NCBI GenBank assembly: GCA_902537555.1
Contig: CACBBR010000003.1
Location: 40,309-104,308, forward strand
Length of the DNA stretch: 64,000 bases
Reading direction: 5' to 3'
From: an uncultured Pelagibacteraceae bacterium
Lineage (GTDB): Bacteria; Pseudomonadota; Alphaproteobacteria; Pelagibacterales; Pelagibacteraceae
This document shows, in pieces, positions 25,784 to 34,041 of the stretch; within the stretch, counting starts at the first letter, position 1, and every line of letters starts with the position of its first letter. The notes below the pieces were generated by a model. That model did no database searches and was not told where the DNA came from. It worked only from the letters and a program-made list of their open reading frames with translations. A program made the position numbers and the translations under genes.

Positions 25784-26935
25784 ATGAATTTAAAAGATTG
25801 TCACAATTTTAGTGATTTTAGAAAATTAGCTAAGAAAAAATTACCTTCTCCAATTTTCCATTACATAGATGGTGCAGCAGATGATGAGATAACATATGCT
25901 AGGAATACAAGTGCTTTTGATGATGTTGATTTAGTTCCAAATGTTCTAAGAGGAGTAGAAAATGTTGACCTTTCAACAACAATATTTGGAAAAAAATTAG
26001 ACTTACCTTTTTACCTAGCACCAACAGCCTTACAACGACTTTTTCATTATGATGGAGAAAGAGCAGTAGGAAAAGCAGCAAAAAAATTTAATACGATGTT
26101 TGGTGTTTCAGCTTTAGCAACTGTGAGTGTAGAAGAAATATCTTCTATGATTGATACACCTAAAATGTTTCAATTTTATTTTCATAAAGACAGAGGCCTT
26201 AATGACTCTTGTCTAGAAAGGGCAAAAGCAGCAAAGTTTGATGTTATGGCATTAACTGTAGATACTATTACTGGTGGAAACAGGGAGAGAGATTTAAGAA
26301 CTGGCTTTACATCACCTCCAAAATTAACTTTATCAAGTTTATTTAGTTTTGCTACAAAGCCTATGTGGGGAATAAATTATTTAACAAAAGGCAAGTTTGA
26401 ATTACCACATCTTCAAGATTTTGTTAAAGAGGGAACCAGTACTAATTCCTCGATTGGAAGTTATTTTTCTACGATGTTAGATCAATCAATGAATTGGAAA
26501 GATGCTGAAAATCTTTGTTCTAAATGGGGAGGTCATTTTGCTCTTAAAGGTATAATGAGCGTTGAAGATGCAAAAAGAGCGGTAGATATTGGGTGTACCG
26601 GTATAATGGTTTCTAATCATGGTGGAAGACAACTCGATGGATCAAGGTCTCCATTTGATCAATTAGCAGAAATAGTTGATGCTGTAGGAGATAAACTTGA
26701 TGTTATATGTGAAGGAGGAATTCACAGAGGAACTCATATGCTTAAAGCTTTATCACTTGGTGCTAAAGCATGTTCAGGTGGTAGGCTTTATTTATATGCA
26801 CTAGCTGCTGCAGGCCAAGCAGGTGTTGAAAGAGCTTTAAACCAATACAAAACAGAGCTTCAACGTGACATGAAACTAATGGGTTGTACAAAAATTAGTG
26901 ATCTAAATAGAAATAATTTAAGATTCAGAAGATAA
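25784..26935 (+). CDS. FMN-dependent alpha-hydroxy acid dehydrogenase (L-lactate dehydrogenase-like), copy 1
   Basis: A 383-residue flavoprotein of the glycolate oxidase/LldD/flavocytochrome b2 family, oxidising an L-2-hydroxy acid to the 2-oxo acid. Seen here: FHYIDGAADDEITYARN near residues 25-41, FYLAPTALQRLFHYDGE near 75-91, the FMN-binding ALTVDTITGGNRERDLR, KGIMSVEDAKRAV, and the active-site His279 in SNHGGRQLDGSRSP. The following gene is a paralogue of the same length, and the stop and start share a base (TAATG). Substrate choice between lactate, glycolate and others cannot be read from sequence. Confidence 0.9.
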   Translation: MNLKDCHNFSDFRKLAKKKLPSPIFHYIDGAADDEITYARNTSAFDDVDLVPNVLRGVENVDLSTTIFGKKLDLPFYLAPTALQRLFHYDGERAVGKAAKKFNTMFGVSALATVSVEEISSMIDTPKMFQFYFHKDRGLNDSCLERAKAAKFDVMALTVDTITGGNRERDLRTGFTSPPKLTLSSLFSFATKPMWGINYLTKGKFELPHLQDFVKEGTSTNSSIGSYFSTMLDQSMNWKDAENLCSKWGGHFALKGIMSVEDAKRAVDIGCTGIMVSNHGGRQLDGSRSPFDQLAEIVDAVGDKLDVICEGGIHRGTHMLKALSLGAKACSGGRLYLYALAAAGQAGVERALNQYKTELQRDMKLMGCTKISDLNRNNLRFRR

Positions 26936-28086
26936 TGAGTCTAAAAAATTGCTACAATTTCGAAGACTTTAGAAAGCTGGCAAAAAAAAAATTACCCACC
27001 CCGATTTTTCATTACATTGATGGTGGAGCCGATGATGAAGTCACAATGAATAGAAACACAGATTCATTTAATGACTGCGATTTAGTCCCGAATATTTTAA
27101 ATAGTGTTGGTGAGCCAGATTTAAAAACTGAGGTTTTCGGAACAAAAATGGACATGCCAATTTTTTTGTCCCCTACTGCGATGCAAAGTTTATACCATCC
27201 AGATGGTGATAAAGCATCTGCTCGTGCAGCAGAAAAATTTGGTACAATTTACAGCATGTCTACAATGGCATCTTTTTCCATTGAAGAAATTGCAAATCTT
27301 TCAAGTGGACCGAAAATTTTTCAATTATATATCCATAAAGATCAATCTATAACTGACGACTTAATTGAAAGATGTAAAAGAGCAAACTTCAATGGTATGT
27401 GTATTACTGTTGATACAATTGTTGCCGGAAATAGAGAAAGGGACCATAGAACAGGTTTTACAACACCTCCAAAATTTACATTAGATAGTCTAATGAGTTT
27501 CGCAATGAGACCGCAGTGGGTATTTAATTATTTTACAAATAAGAAATTTGAATTAGCTAATCTGAAAGATAAAGTTGAAAAAGGAACAAATATTGCTCAA
27601 TCTGTTATGGGATATATAAATGAACAGTATGACCCTGCTATGAACTGGAAGGATGCCGAGTATTGTATTAAAAAATGGGATGGTCCTATTGCTCTTAAAG
27701 GAGTTATGTCAGTTGAAGATGCAAAAAAAGCTATAGATATTGGGTGTACAGCTATAATGATATCAAATCATGGAGGAAGACAACTTGATGGATCTAGATC
27801 TCCATTTGATCAAGTAAAAGCTATTAGGGATGCAGTAGGTGATAAATTAGAGGTTATATTAGATGGAGGTGTCAGAAGAGGTACACACGTATTGAAAGCA
27901 CTTGCTGCGGGTGCGACAGCTTGTAGTTTTGGTAAAGCATTTTTGTTTAGTTTAGGGGCTGGTGGACAACAAGGTATTGAAAGATTATTACAAAATATGC
28001 ATGATGAAATAAGACGTAACATGATATTGATGGGCTGCAAAAGTATTAAAGACCTTGATGAATCAAAAATTATTTTCCGAAAATAA
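26935..28086 (+). CDS. FMN-dependent alpha-hydroxy acid dehydrogenase (L-lactate dehydrogenase-like), copy 2
   Basis: This protein also has 383 residues and is collinear with copy 1 from end to end: FHYIDGGADDEVTMNRN near residues 25-41, FLSPTAMQSLYHPDGD, CITVDTIVAGNRERDHR and the active-site His279 in SNHGGRQLDGSRSP. It therefore arose by tandem duplication. The two differ in the substrate-side segments (QLYIHKDQS here, QFYFHKDRG in copy 1), so they may use different hydroxy acids. A 96-nt gap with a 7-bp hairpin (28142-28159) follows. Confidence 0.9.
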   Translation: MSLKNCYNFEDFRKLAKKKLPTPIFHYIDGGADDEVTMNRNTDSFNDCDLVPNILNSVGEPDLKTEVFGTKMDMPIFLSPTAMQSLYHPDGDKASARAAEKFGTIYSMSTMASFSIEEIANLSSGPKIFQLYIHKDQSITDDLIERCKRANFNGMCITVDTIVAGNRERDHRTGFTTPPKFTLDSLMSFAMRPQWVFNYFTNKKFELANLKDKVEKGTNIAQSVMGYINEQYDPAMNWKDAEYCIKKWDGPIALKGVMSVEDAKKAIDIGCTAIMISNHGGRQLDGSRSPFDQVKAIRDAVGDKLEVILDGGVRRGTHVLKALAAGATACSFGKAFLFSLGAGGQQGIERLLQNMHDEIRRNMILMGCKSIKDLDESKIIFRK

Positions 28087-28141
28087 ATAATAATTACTAA
28101 TATAAAAAATAAGTAAAAAAAATTAAATATAATAGACATAC

Positions 28142-28159
28142 ACTAACTTTTCAGTTAGT
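28142..28159 (+). terminator. Weak hairpin after the hydroxy acid dehydrogenase pair
   Basis: Perfect 7-bp arms (28142-28148 and 28153-28159) lie around a TTTC loop, followed by TTTTC. It is AT-rich with a short T-run, so at most a weak terminator; it could equally be an operator for the next gene. The rest of the gap (28087-28182) is simple AT-rich sequence. Confidence 0.35.
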
Positions 28160-28182
28160 TTTCACCCCTTAAAATTAAAGTT

Positions 28183-29349
28183 ATGAAGTTAGCAAAAAGT
28201 TTGGAAAATTTAGGTACAGAGTCTGCGTTCAGTGTCTTAGCTGAAGCAAAAGCATTAGAGGCCAAAGGTCATCCAATGATACATTTGGGTTTAGGACAAC
28301 CAGATTTTAAAACTCCAAAACATGTAGTCGAGGCTGCTAAGAAAGCTTTAGATGATGGTCATCATGGTTATGTTATGTCAAATGGAATTCCAGAATGTAG
28401 GCAAGCTGTAACTAGATGGATTAAAAAACGTTACAACACAGATATAGATTTTGAAAGAATTTTAATTATGCCAGGTGGAAAGCCTACAATGAGTTATGCA
28501 ATCCAGTGTTATGGTGAACCAGGAGCAGAAATAATCCATCCAACACCTGCATTTCCTATTTATGAGTCAATGATTAACTATACTGGATCTACTCCAGTAC
28601 CATATGATCTAACTGAAGATAAAGATCTAAAGTTTGATCCTGATAAAATACTTTCTCTTATTACTGATAAAACAAGATTGTTAATTTTAATTAATCCAAA
28701 TAATCCAACAGGAAGTTTTGTTGAGAAGCCAGTTATAGATTATTTTGCTAAAGAATTAGAAAAACATCCACATGTAACTATTTTAAGTGATGAAATTTAT
28801 AGTAGACAAATATTTGATTACAAAGAAATGCCATCGTTCTTCCACTATGAAAATTTAAGAGATAGGCTAATTGTACTAGAAGGTTGGAGTAAAGCATATT
28901 CAATGACTGGATGGAGATTAGGTTGGAGTTTTTGGCCAAAAGAACTTGTTGAACATGTAAACAAACTACTTATCAATAGTGTATCTTGTGTGAACGCGGC
29001 TGCACAATTTGCTGGAATAGCTGCTTTAGATGGTCCAGATGATTCAATTAAAGACATGCTGGATAAATTTACTTTAAGAAGAAATTTAATTCATACAGGT
29101 TTAAATGAATTACCAGGAGTAGAATGTAGTTTACCGGGTGGTGCGTTTTACGCATTTCCAAATGTAAAAGGAACTGGAATGACAGGTGCTGAATTTTGTA
29201 AAAAAGCTATGCATGAAGCTGGAGTAGCAATAGTGCCGGGAACTGCATTTGGTCAAACTTGCCAAGACTATGTAAGATTTAGTTTTGCCGCATCAAGAGA
29301 TAACATACAGCAGGCCTTAGAAAATATAGGCAAGATGCTTTCTAAATAG
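28183..29349 (+). CDS. Class I/II pyridoxal-phosphate aminotransferase
   Basis: A 388-residue fold-type I aminotransferase. GLGQPDFKTPKHVVEAAKKA is near residues 36-55, the Asn loop LILINPNNPTG near 167-177, SDEIYSRQIF near 203-212 with the PLP Asp/Tyr, and WSKAYSMTGWRLGW places the Schiff-base Lys at 237. The C-terminal Arg in DYVRFSFAAS binds the alpha-carboxylate. It belongs to the aspartate/aromatic aminotransferase branch. Flanking hydroxy acid dehydrogenases suggest it may transaminate the 2-oxo acids they make; this is inference. Confidence 0.9.
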   Translation: MKLAKSLENLGTESAFSVLAEAKALEAKGHPMIHLGLGQPDFKTPKHVVEAAKKALDDGHHGYVMSNGIPECRQAVTRWIKKRYNTDIDFERILIMPGGKPTMSYAIQCYGEPGAEIIHPTPAFPIYESMINYTGSTPVPYDLTEDKDLKFDPDKILSLITDKTRLLILINPNNPTGSFVEKPVIDYFAKELEKHPHVTILSDEIYSRQIFDYKEMPSFFHYENLRDRLIVLEGWSKAYSMTGWRLGWSFWPKELVEHVNKLLINSVSCVNAAAQFAGIAALDGPDDSIKDMLDKFTLRRNLIHTGLNELPGVECSLPGGAFYAFPNVKGTGMTGAEFCKKAMHEAGVAIVPGTAFGQTCQDYVRFSFAASRDNIQQALENIGKMLSK

Positions 29350-29387
29350 ACTGTATTTTTTATAAGAAACTTCTATAATAATTGATT

Positions 29388-30761
29388 ATGAATGAGATTG
29401 TTCAAACGGAATTAAAAAAGATTTTTAATGGGAGGTTTTCAACCTCAGAGTCTACAAGAGCAAACTATGCTAGAGGAGAAGATACTTATGATCCAATTCT
29501 CTCAAAAGCTGTAGTATTTCCCGAAAGTAATGAAGAAGTATCACAGTTATTAAAGTTATGTAATGAACACAAAATTCCGGTTGTTCCTTTTGGTACTGGA
29601 ACTTCATTAGAAGGTCATGTTGTTGGAAATCAAAATGGAATAACAATTTCTCTTGAAAAAATGAACAAAGTATTGAGTGTCAATGCTGAAGATTTTGATT
29701 GTAGAGTACAAGCAAATGTAACTAGAAAACAACTAAATGAATATCTTCGTGAGGATGGGGTATTCTTTCCAATAGATCCTGGAGCAGATGCTGCTCTTGG
29801 TGGAATGGCTGCAACATCGGCATCAGGTACAATGGCTGTGAAATATGGAACTATGAGAACTGTAATCTCAGGTCTAACAGTTGTTCTTCCCAATGGAGAT
29901 ATTATTAAAACTGGGGCTAGAACAAAAAAAACTTCTGCAGGATATAATTTAACAAATTTATTTATTGGATCTGAAGGAACTCTAGGAATAATTACAGAAG
30001 TTCAACTAAGATTATCACCAATACCTGAAAGTATAATGAGTGCAGTATGTTACTTTCCAGATTTAGACTCAGCAGTTAAAGCTGCCCAGGAAGTTATCCA
30101 ATACGGTGTTCCAATAGCAAGAATTGAAATGCTAAATAAAGATCAAATGGAAATAAGTATTAAATATTCAAAATTAGATAACATAAAAGCATCACCTACT
30201 TTGTTTTTTGAATTTCATGGTAGTGAAAATTCAAACAATGAGTCAATAGGTATAGTCGAAGAAATTTCAAAAAGTAATGGTGGAAGTGATTTTCAATGGG
30301 CATCGTCACCTGAGGAACAGAAAAAATTATGGAAAGCGAGACATGATGTTTATTACTCCGTTAAAGCTTTGGGTAACGATATGAAAGTTTATTCCACAGA
30401 TGTTTGTGTGCCAATTTCAAGATTAGTTGAATGTATTTCATGGGCAGAAAAAGAGGTACAAAAGTTAGGACTAACTGCACCAATGGTAGGACATGTAGGA
30501 GATGGAAATTTTCACTCAATAGTACTTTATGATCCAGATGATAAGGAAAAACAAAAAAAAATCCGACAATACAGTGATGACTTAATTAATAAAGCTCTTG
30601 AACTCGAGGGAACGATTACAGGAGAGCATGGTATTGGTCTTCAAAAGAAACATTATTTACTTAGAGAACATCCAGATAATGTACCTGTTATGAAATCTAT
30701 TAAAAGATCATTAGATGTTAATAACATAATGAATCCTGGAAAAATTTTTGATTTAAACTAA
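29388..30761 (+). CDS. FAD-linked D-lactate/glycolate-type dehydrogenase (GlcD/Dld family)
   Basis: A 457-residue FAD_binding_4 plus FAD-oxidase C-terminal protein. The FAD-binding block VPFGTGTSLEGHVVG (about residues 67-81), then the glycine-rich LGGMAATSASGTMAVKYGT and NLFIGSEGTLGIITEVQLRL are present. The C-terminal half has PMVGHVGDGNFHSIV and TGEHGIGLQKKHY with metal-type histidines. SLEGHV is typical of D-lactate dehydrogenase (cytochrome). No glcE or glcF is nearby, which argues against a glycolate oxidase complex. I use the ATG at 29388; a TTG at 29382 would add two residues. Probably membrane-associated, feeding electrons to the respiratory chain. Confidence 0.87.
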   Translation: MNEIVQTELKKIFNGRFSTSESTRANYARGEDTYDPILSKAVVFPESNEEVSQLLKLCNEHKIPVVPFGTGTSLEGHVVGNQNGITISLEKMNKVLSVNAEDFDCRVQANVTRKQLNEYLREDGVFFPIDPGADAALGGMAATSASGTMAVKYGTMRTVISGLTVVLPNGDIIKTGARTKKTSAGYNLTNLFIGSEGTLGIITEVQLRLSPIPESIMSAVCYFPDLDSAVKAAQEVIQYGVPIARIEMLNKDQMEISIKYSKLDNIKASPTLFFEFHGSENSNNESIGIVEEISKSNGGSDFQWASSPEEQKKLWKARHDVYYSVKALGNDMKVYSTDVCVPISRLVECISWAEKEVQKLGLTAPMVGHVGDGNFHSIVLYDPDDKEKQKKIRQYSDDLINKALELEGTITGEHGIGLQKKHYLLREHPDNVPVMKSIKRSLDVNNIMNPGKIFDLN

Positions 30762-30770
30762 TCAAATTGT

Positions 30771-31724
30771 ATGAAAAAAATTTTAGTTACTAGAAGATTG
30801 CTAAGATCTTGTGAAGATCGAGCAAGGGAAATGTTTGATGCAAATCTAAATTTAAATGATGAACTTTACTCACAAAAAAAATTAATAGAAATGAGTCAAG
30901 GCTGTGATGGTATACTTTCGGCATTAACCGATAAGTTAGATGCTGATACAATTAATCAATTACCAGATAGTGTTAAAATACTTTCAAACTTTGCAGTTGG
31001 ATTTGGAAACATTGATTTAGAGGCAGCAAAAAGTAGAGGTATAGCCGTAACAAATACTCCAGATGTTTTAACTGATGCAACTGCTGAAATTGGAGTACTG
31101 TTAATTTTAGGAGCTTGTAGAAGAGCCTCTGAAGGAATTGAGCAAGCCAGACAAGGAGGATGGGTTTGGTCTGCGGATCTTTTAATTGGAAAACAACTGA
31201 CAGGAACTAGATTAGGAATTTTAGGAATGGGAAGAATTGGACAAAAAATTGCGAAAGTTGCAAAATCACTTGGGATGATTATTCACTATCATAACAGATC
31301 AAAATTAAGTGAAGATAAAGAGCAAGGTGCTATTTACCATAATAACTTAAAAGACCTTTTATCTGTATCAGATGTATTATCTGTATGTTGTCCAGCATCT
31401 AAAGAAACAGTTGATATGATCAATAAAGATACAATTGAATATTTACCAAAGGGTGCAGTTGTAACCAATGTTGCAAGAGGAGATATTATTGAAGATGAGG
31501 CAATGATAGATGCTCTTAATAGAAGAAAGGTTTATGCAGTAGGATTAGATGTTTATAAAAATGAGCCAAATTTAAACAAAGGCTATTATAAACACAAAAG
31601 TGCATTTATACTTCCACATTTGGGTAGTGCTACTAAGGAAACAAGGACTGCTATGGCTAACTTAGCTATTGATAATATTGACGAATTTTTCAAAACAGGA
31701 AACTGTAAAAACAAAGTAAATTAA
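30771..31724 (+). CDS. D-2-hydroxyacid dehydrogenase (glyoxylate/hydroxypyruvate reductase-like)
   Basis: A 317-residue NAD(P)-dependent enzyme. The nucleotide motif GILGMGRIGQKIAKVAKSLG is near residues 147-166, followed by HYHNRSKL, whose Arg usually favours NADPH. The catalytic residues appear in NVARGDIIED (Arg), VYKNEPNL (Glu) and ILPHLGSATKETR (His). It would reduce glyoxylate, hydroxypyruvate or a related 2-oxo acid. It lies 9 nt after the D-lactate-type dehydrogenase and before the TRAP operon, consistent with a 2-oxo/2-hydroxy acid pathway. Confidence 0.9.
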   Translation: MKKILVTRRLLRSCEDRAREMFDANLNLNDELYSQKKLIEMSQGCDGILSALTDKLDADTINQLPDSVKILSNFAVGFGNIDLEAAKSRGIAVTNTPDVLTDATAEIGVLLILGACRRASEGIEQARQGGWVWSADLLIGKQLTGTRLGILGMGRIGQKIAKVAKSLGMIIHYHNRSKLSEDKEQGAIYHNNLKDLLSVSDVLSVCCPASKETVDMINKDTIEYLPKGAVVTNVARGDIIEDEAMIDALNRRKVYAVGLDVYKNEPNLNKGYYKHKSAFILPHLGSATKETRTAMANLAIDNIDEFFKTGNCKNKVN

Positions 31725-31778
31725 CAATCTCAAGTTGTATTTCACCGAATATTGGGCATTTTTAAAATGACTCTAAGT

Positions 31779-31822
31779 AACATATATGTTTTATTACCGG
31801 CAGTTAATTAACTAAAGAGGAG
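31779..31822 (+). promoter_or_regulatory. dctP leader: two perfect palindromes and a strong ribosome binding site
   Basis: The 104-nt gap before the TRAP binding-protein gene holds AACATATATGTT (31779-31790, perfect 12-bp palindrome) and GTTAATTAAC (31803-31812, perfect 10-bp palindrome). The Shine-Dalgarno AGAGGAG (31816-31822) follows, 6 nt before the ATG. The SD supports very high translation, expected for a periplasmic binding protein. The palindromes could be operators, but AT-rich palindromes are easily random. Confidence 0.45.
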
Positions 31823-31828
31823 AAATAA

Positions 31829-32959
31829 ATGATTAAAGACAAAAAGCTGAAGGTTAAAAAAACACCTTCAAGACGTAAGTTCTTTAAAGCTGCTGCTGCA
31901 ACTGGTGTTGCTGCTGTAGCTGCATCATCTTTAGCTGCTCCAGCTGTTGCTGCTGAAAGAATTGAAGCATCAATGGTTGCTACTTGGGGAAGAGATTTTC
32001 CAGGTTTAGGAACAGGAGCTCAAAGATTTGCACAAAGAATCGCAGATATAAGTGATGGTAGAATCCAAGTTACTTATTATGCAGCGAACGAAAGAGTTAA
32101 AGCATTTGACTCATTTGATGAAGTTGCATCTGGTAACTCACAAATGTACCATGCTGCAGACTACTACTGGGTGAAGAAAGATCCAGCTTGGGGTTATTTT
32201 ACAGCGGTACCATTTGGTTTTACTTACACTGAAATGAATGCATGGATTAGATTTGCAGGTGGTCAAGAGTTATGGGATGAACTAGCTGACAAATTTGGTC
32301 TTAAAAACTTTATGTGTGGAAGCACAGGAGTTCAAATGGGTGGATGGTTTAACAAAAAGATTAGAAGCCCTAATGACTTCAAAGGTTTAAAAATGCGTAT
32401 GCCTGGTTTAGGTGGACAAGTAATTGGTAAACTTGGAGGATCTCCAGTTTCGTTACCTGGTGGACAAATTTATGAAAACCTAGTATCTGGAGCAATTGAT
32501 GCTACAGAGTGGGTAGGTCCATGGAATGATGAAGCTATGAAATTCCAAGAAGCTGCTAAATACTACTACTATCCTGGTATGCACGAGCCTGGATCAATGT
32601 TAGCATGTGGAACAAACAAATCTTGGTTCACAAGCTTAAACAAATCAGATCAATTATTGATTGAAGCTGCTGCAGCAATGGAAAACGACGTAATGATGTC
32701 TGAGTACAATGCTAAAAATGGTGCGGCTTTAGCTAGATTGATTAATGATCATGGTGTTAAACTAGAGAAGTTTAGCGACAAGGTATACGATGGCTTTGCA
32801 TCAGCTGCTAATGAAGTGTTTGAAGAAACAAGAGCTAGCAGTGGTCTTGCTGAAAGAGTTCATTCGAGCTTCTTAAAAGCAAGAAAAGACATTGGATCTT
32901 GGACTAACTTGTCTGACTCACCTTACATTTCTCAAAGAAACAGAGCTTTAGGAATGTAA
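31829..32959 (+). CDS. dctP: TRAP transporter substrate-binding protein, DctP/TakP type
   Basis: A 376-residue periplasmic binding protein. It has a Tat-type signal (SRRKFFKAAAATGVAAV, twin Arg at 15-16) cleaved near residue 42 (AVAA|ER). The mature part matches the 2-oxoacid/mannitol-type TRAP receptors: MVATWGRDFPGLGTGAQRFA near residues 49-68, YHAADYYWVKKDPAW near 107-121, KGLKMRMPGLGGQVIGKLGG with the conserved carboxylate-binding Arg, and AIDATEWVGPWND. Close to TakP-like receptors, so 2-oxo acids, lactate or similar are likely ligands, consistent with the enzymes upstream. A strong terminator follows, which should give more dctP than permease mRNA. Confidence 0.9.
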   Translation: MIKDKKLKVKKTPSRRKFFKAAAATGVAAVAASSLAAPAVAAERIEASMVATWGRDFPGLGTGAQRFAQRIADISDGRIQVTYYAANERVKAFDSFDEVASGNSQMYHAADYYWVKKDPAWGYFTAVPFGFTYTEMNAWIRFAGGQELWDELADKFGLKNFMCGSTGVQMGGWFNKKIRSPNDFKGLKMRMPGLGGQVIGKLGGSPVSLPGGQIYENLVSGAIDATEWVGPWNDEAMKFQEAAKYYYYPGMHEPGSMLACGTNKSWFTSLNKSDQLLIEAAAAMENDVMMSEYNAKNGAALARLINDHGVKLEKFSDKVYDGFASAANEVFEETRASSGLAERVHSSFLKARKDIGSWTNLSDSPYISQRNRALGM

Positions 32960-32979
32960 TCAAACTTAATTTGATAATT

Positions 32980-33008
32980 AAAAGGGCCCTTTTTGGGCCC
33001 TTTTTTTT
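32980..33008 (+). terminator. Intrinsic terminator between dctP and the TRAP permease genes
   Basis: The arms AAAGGGCCC (32981-32989) and GGGCCCTTT (32995-33003) flank a T5 loop, with a T-run through 33008. It has six G:C pairs and is the second strongest hairpin in the window. Its place inside the TRAP operon suggests partial termination, so that the binding protein is made in excess. Confidence 0.9.
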
Positions 33009-33048
33009 ATTTTAAAATTAAGTATTACTAAGAGAAATTTAAATTCAT

Positions 33049-34038
33049 ATGAGTTCAGAAAGCAGTAAAATATCTTTATATCTAAGAATTTTAAGCTACT
33101 CAGTATTAGCTTTCACTCTAGCATTCCTAATAAATAATGTTTTAACAGTTTGGAGTGATTGGCCTGGGGTTAAGAAAATTTTCTCTCATTATGAAATGTT
33201 TGGTTTCAAAAAAAAGGCCCTTGATGGATCTGCTTTAAATTATGGTTTCATGCAAATTGGAGTATATTTAATATGCATAGTAGCTGTAATTATTTACGTA
33301 TTTAAAACATACTCTCAAACTTTAGAGCGAGACTCGGAGATATTATCAAAATTTTCAGCTTACTTAGTTAGATCATCTTTTTGGGCAGTCTTTTTAGTAG
33401 GTGTAGCTGATTTTATAATTTCATTCATGGTTGTTGAAAGATTATGGGAGGCTATATTCAGTCCAGAAGTGAAAGCCTTTATGGTGAAATCACCGGAAAG
33501 AATTACATTTATACATTTTCCAATTATATTAATTTCGTTTGTAATTGGTTACTTTACTAAATCTGTTGGTTTTATTTGGTTAGCAGTATTAGTTGTTGTC
33601 AGTGAATTCATAATTGTCTTATCTAGATTTATATTTTCTTATGAGCAAGCTTTTCAAGGAGACCTTGTTCGTTTCTGGTATGCTGCTCTATATTTATTTG
33701 CAAGTGCTTATGCTTTAATTCACGAAGGTCATGTAAGAGTAGATGTGCTTTACTCTTCATTTAGCGAAAGAAAAAAAGCTTGGACAAATCTTTTAGGCTC
33801 TGCTCTTTTAGGTGTTCCGCTTGTATTGATAGTTTTATTTTTAGGACTTAACGGGAAAGCAAGTATAATTAATGGACCAGTTGTAGCTTTTGAAGTTACT
33901 CAGCAAGGATCAAATGGGTTATACCTTCTTTATTTAATGGCCGTATATCTAGCGGTATTTGCTGTTACCATGCTTTTACAGTTTACGAGTTATTTCATGG
34001 GTAGTAGTTATAAAATTTTAAATGGTAAGGAAAACTAA
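33049..34038 (+). CDS. dctQ: TRAP transporter small permease subunit (DctQ), extended
   Basis: A 329-residue membrane protein with about seven or eight hydrophobic helices. The DctQ-like part is C-terminal: FWYAALYLFASAYALIHEGH, VRVDVLYSSFSERKKAW and a following helix near residues 250-275. Ordinary DctQ proteins have about 160-200 residues and four helices, so some 130-150 N-terminal residues with extra helices are additional. It is followed 3 nt later by the large permease. With dctP and dctM it forms a Na+-dependent organic acid importer. Confidence 0.87.
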   Translation: MSSESSKISLYLRILSYSVLAFTLAFLINNVLTVWSDWPGVKKIFSHYEMFGFKKKALDGSALNYGFMQIGVYLICIVAVIIYVFKTYSQTLERDSEILSKFSAYLVRSSFWAVFLVGVADFIISFMVVERLWEAIFSPEVKAFMVKSPERITFIHFPIILISFVIGYFTKSVGFIWLAVLVVVSEFIIVLSRFIFSYEQAFQGDLVRFWYAALYLFASAYALIHEGHVRVDVLYSSFSERKKAWTNLLGSALLGVPLVLIVLFLGLNGKASIINGPVVAFEVTQQGSNGLYLLYLMAVYLAVFAVTMLLQFTSYFMGSSYKILNGKEN

Positions 34039-34041
34039 AGC

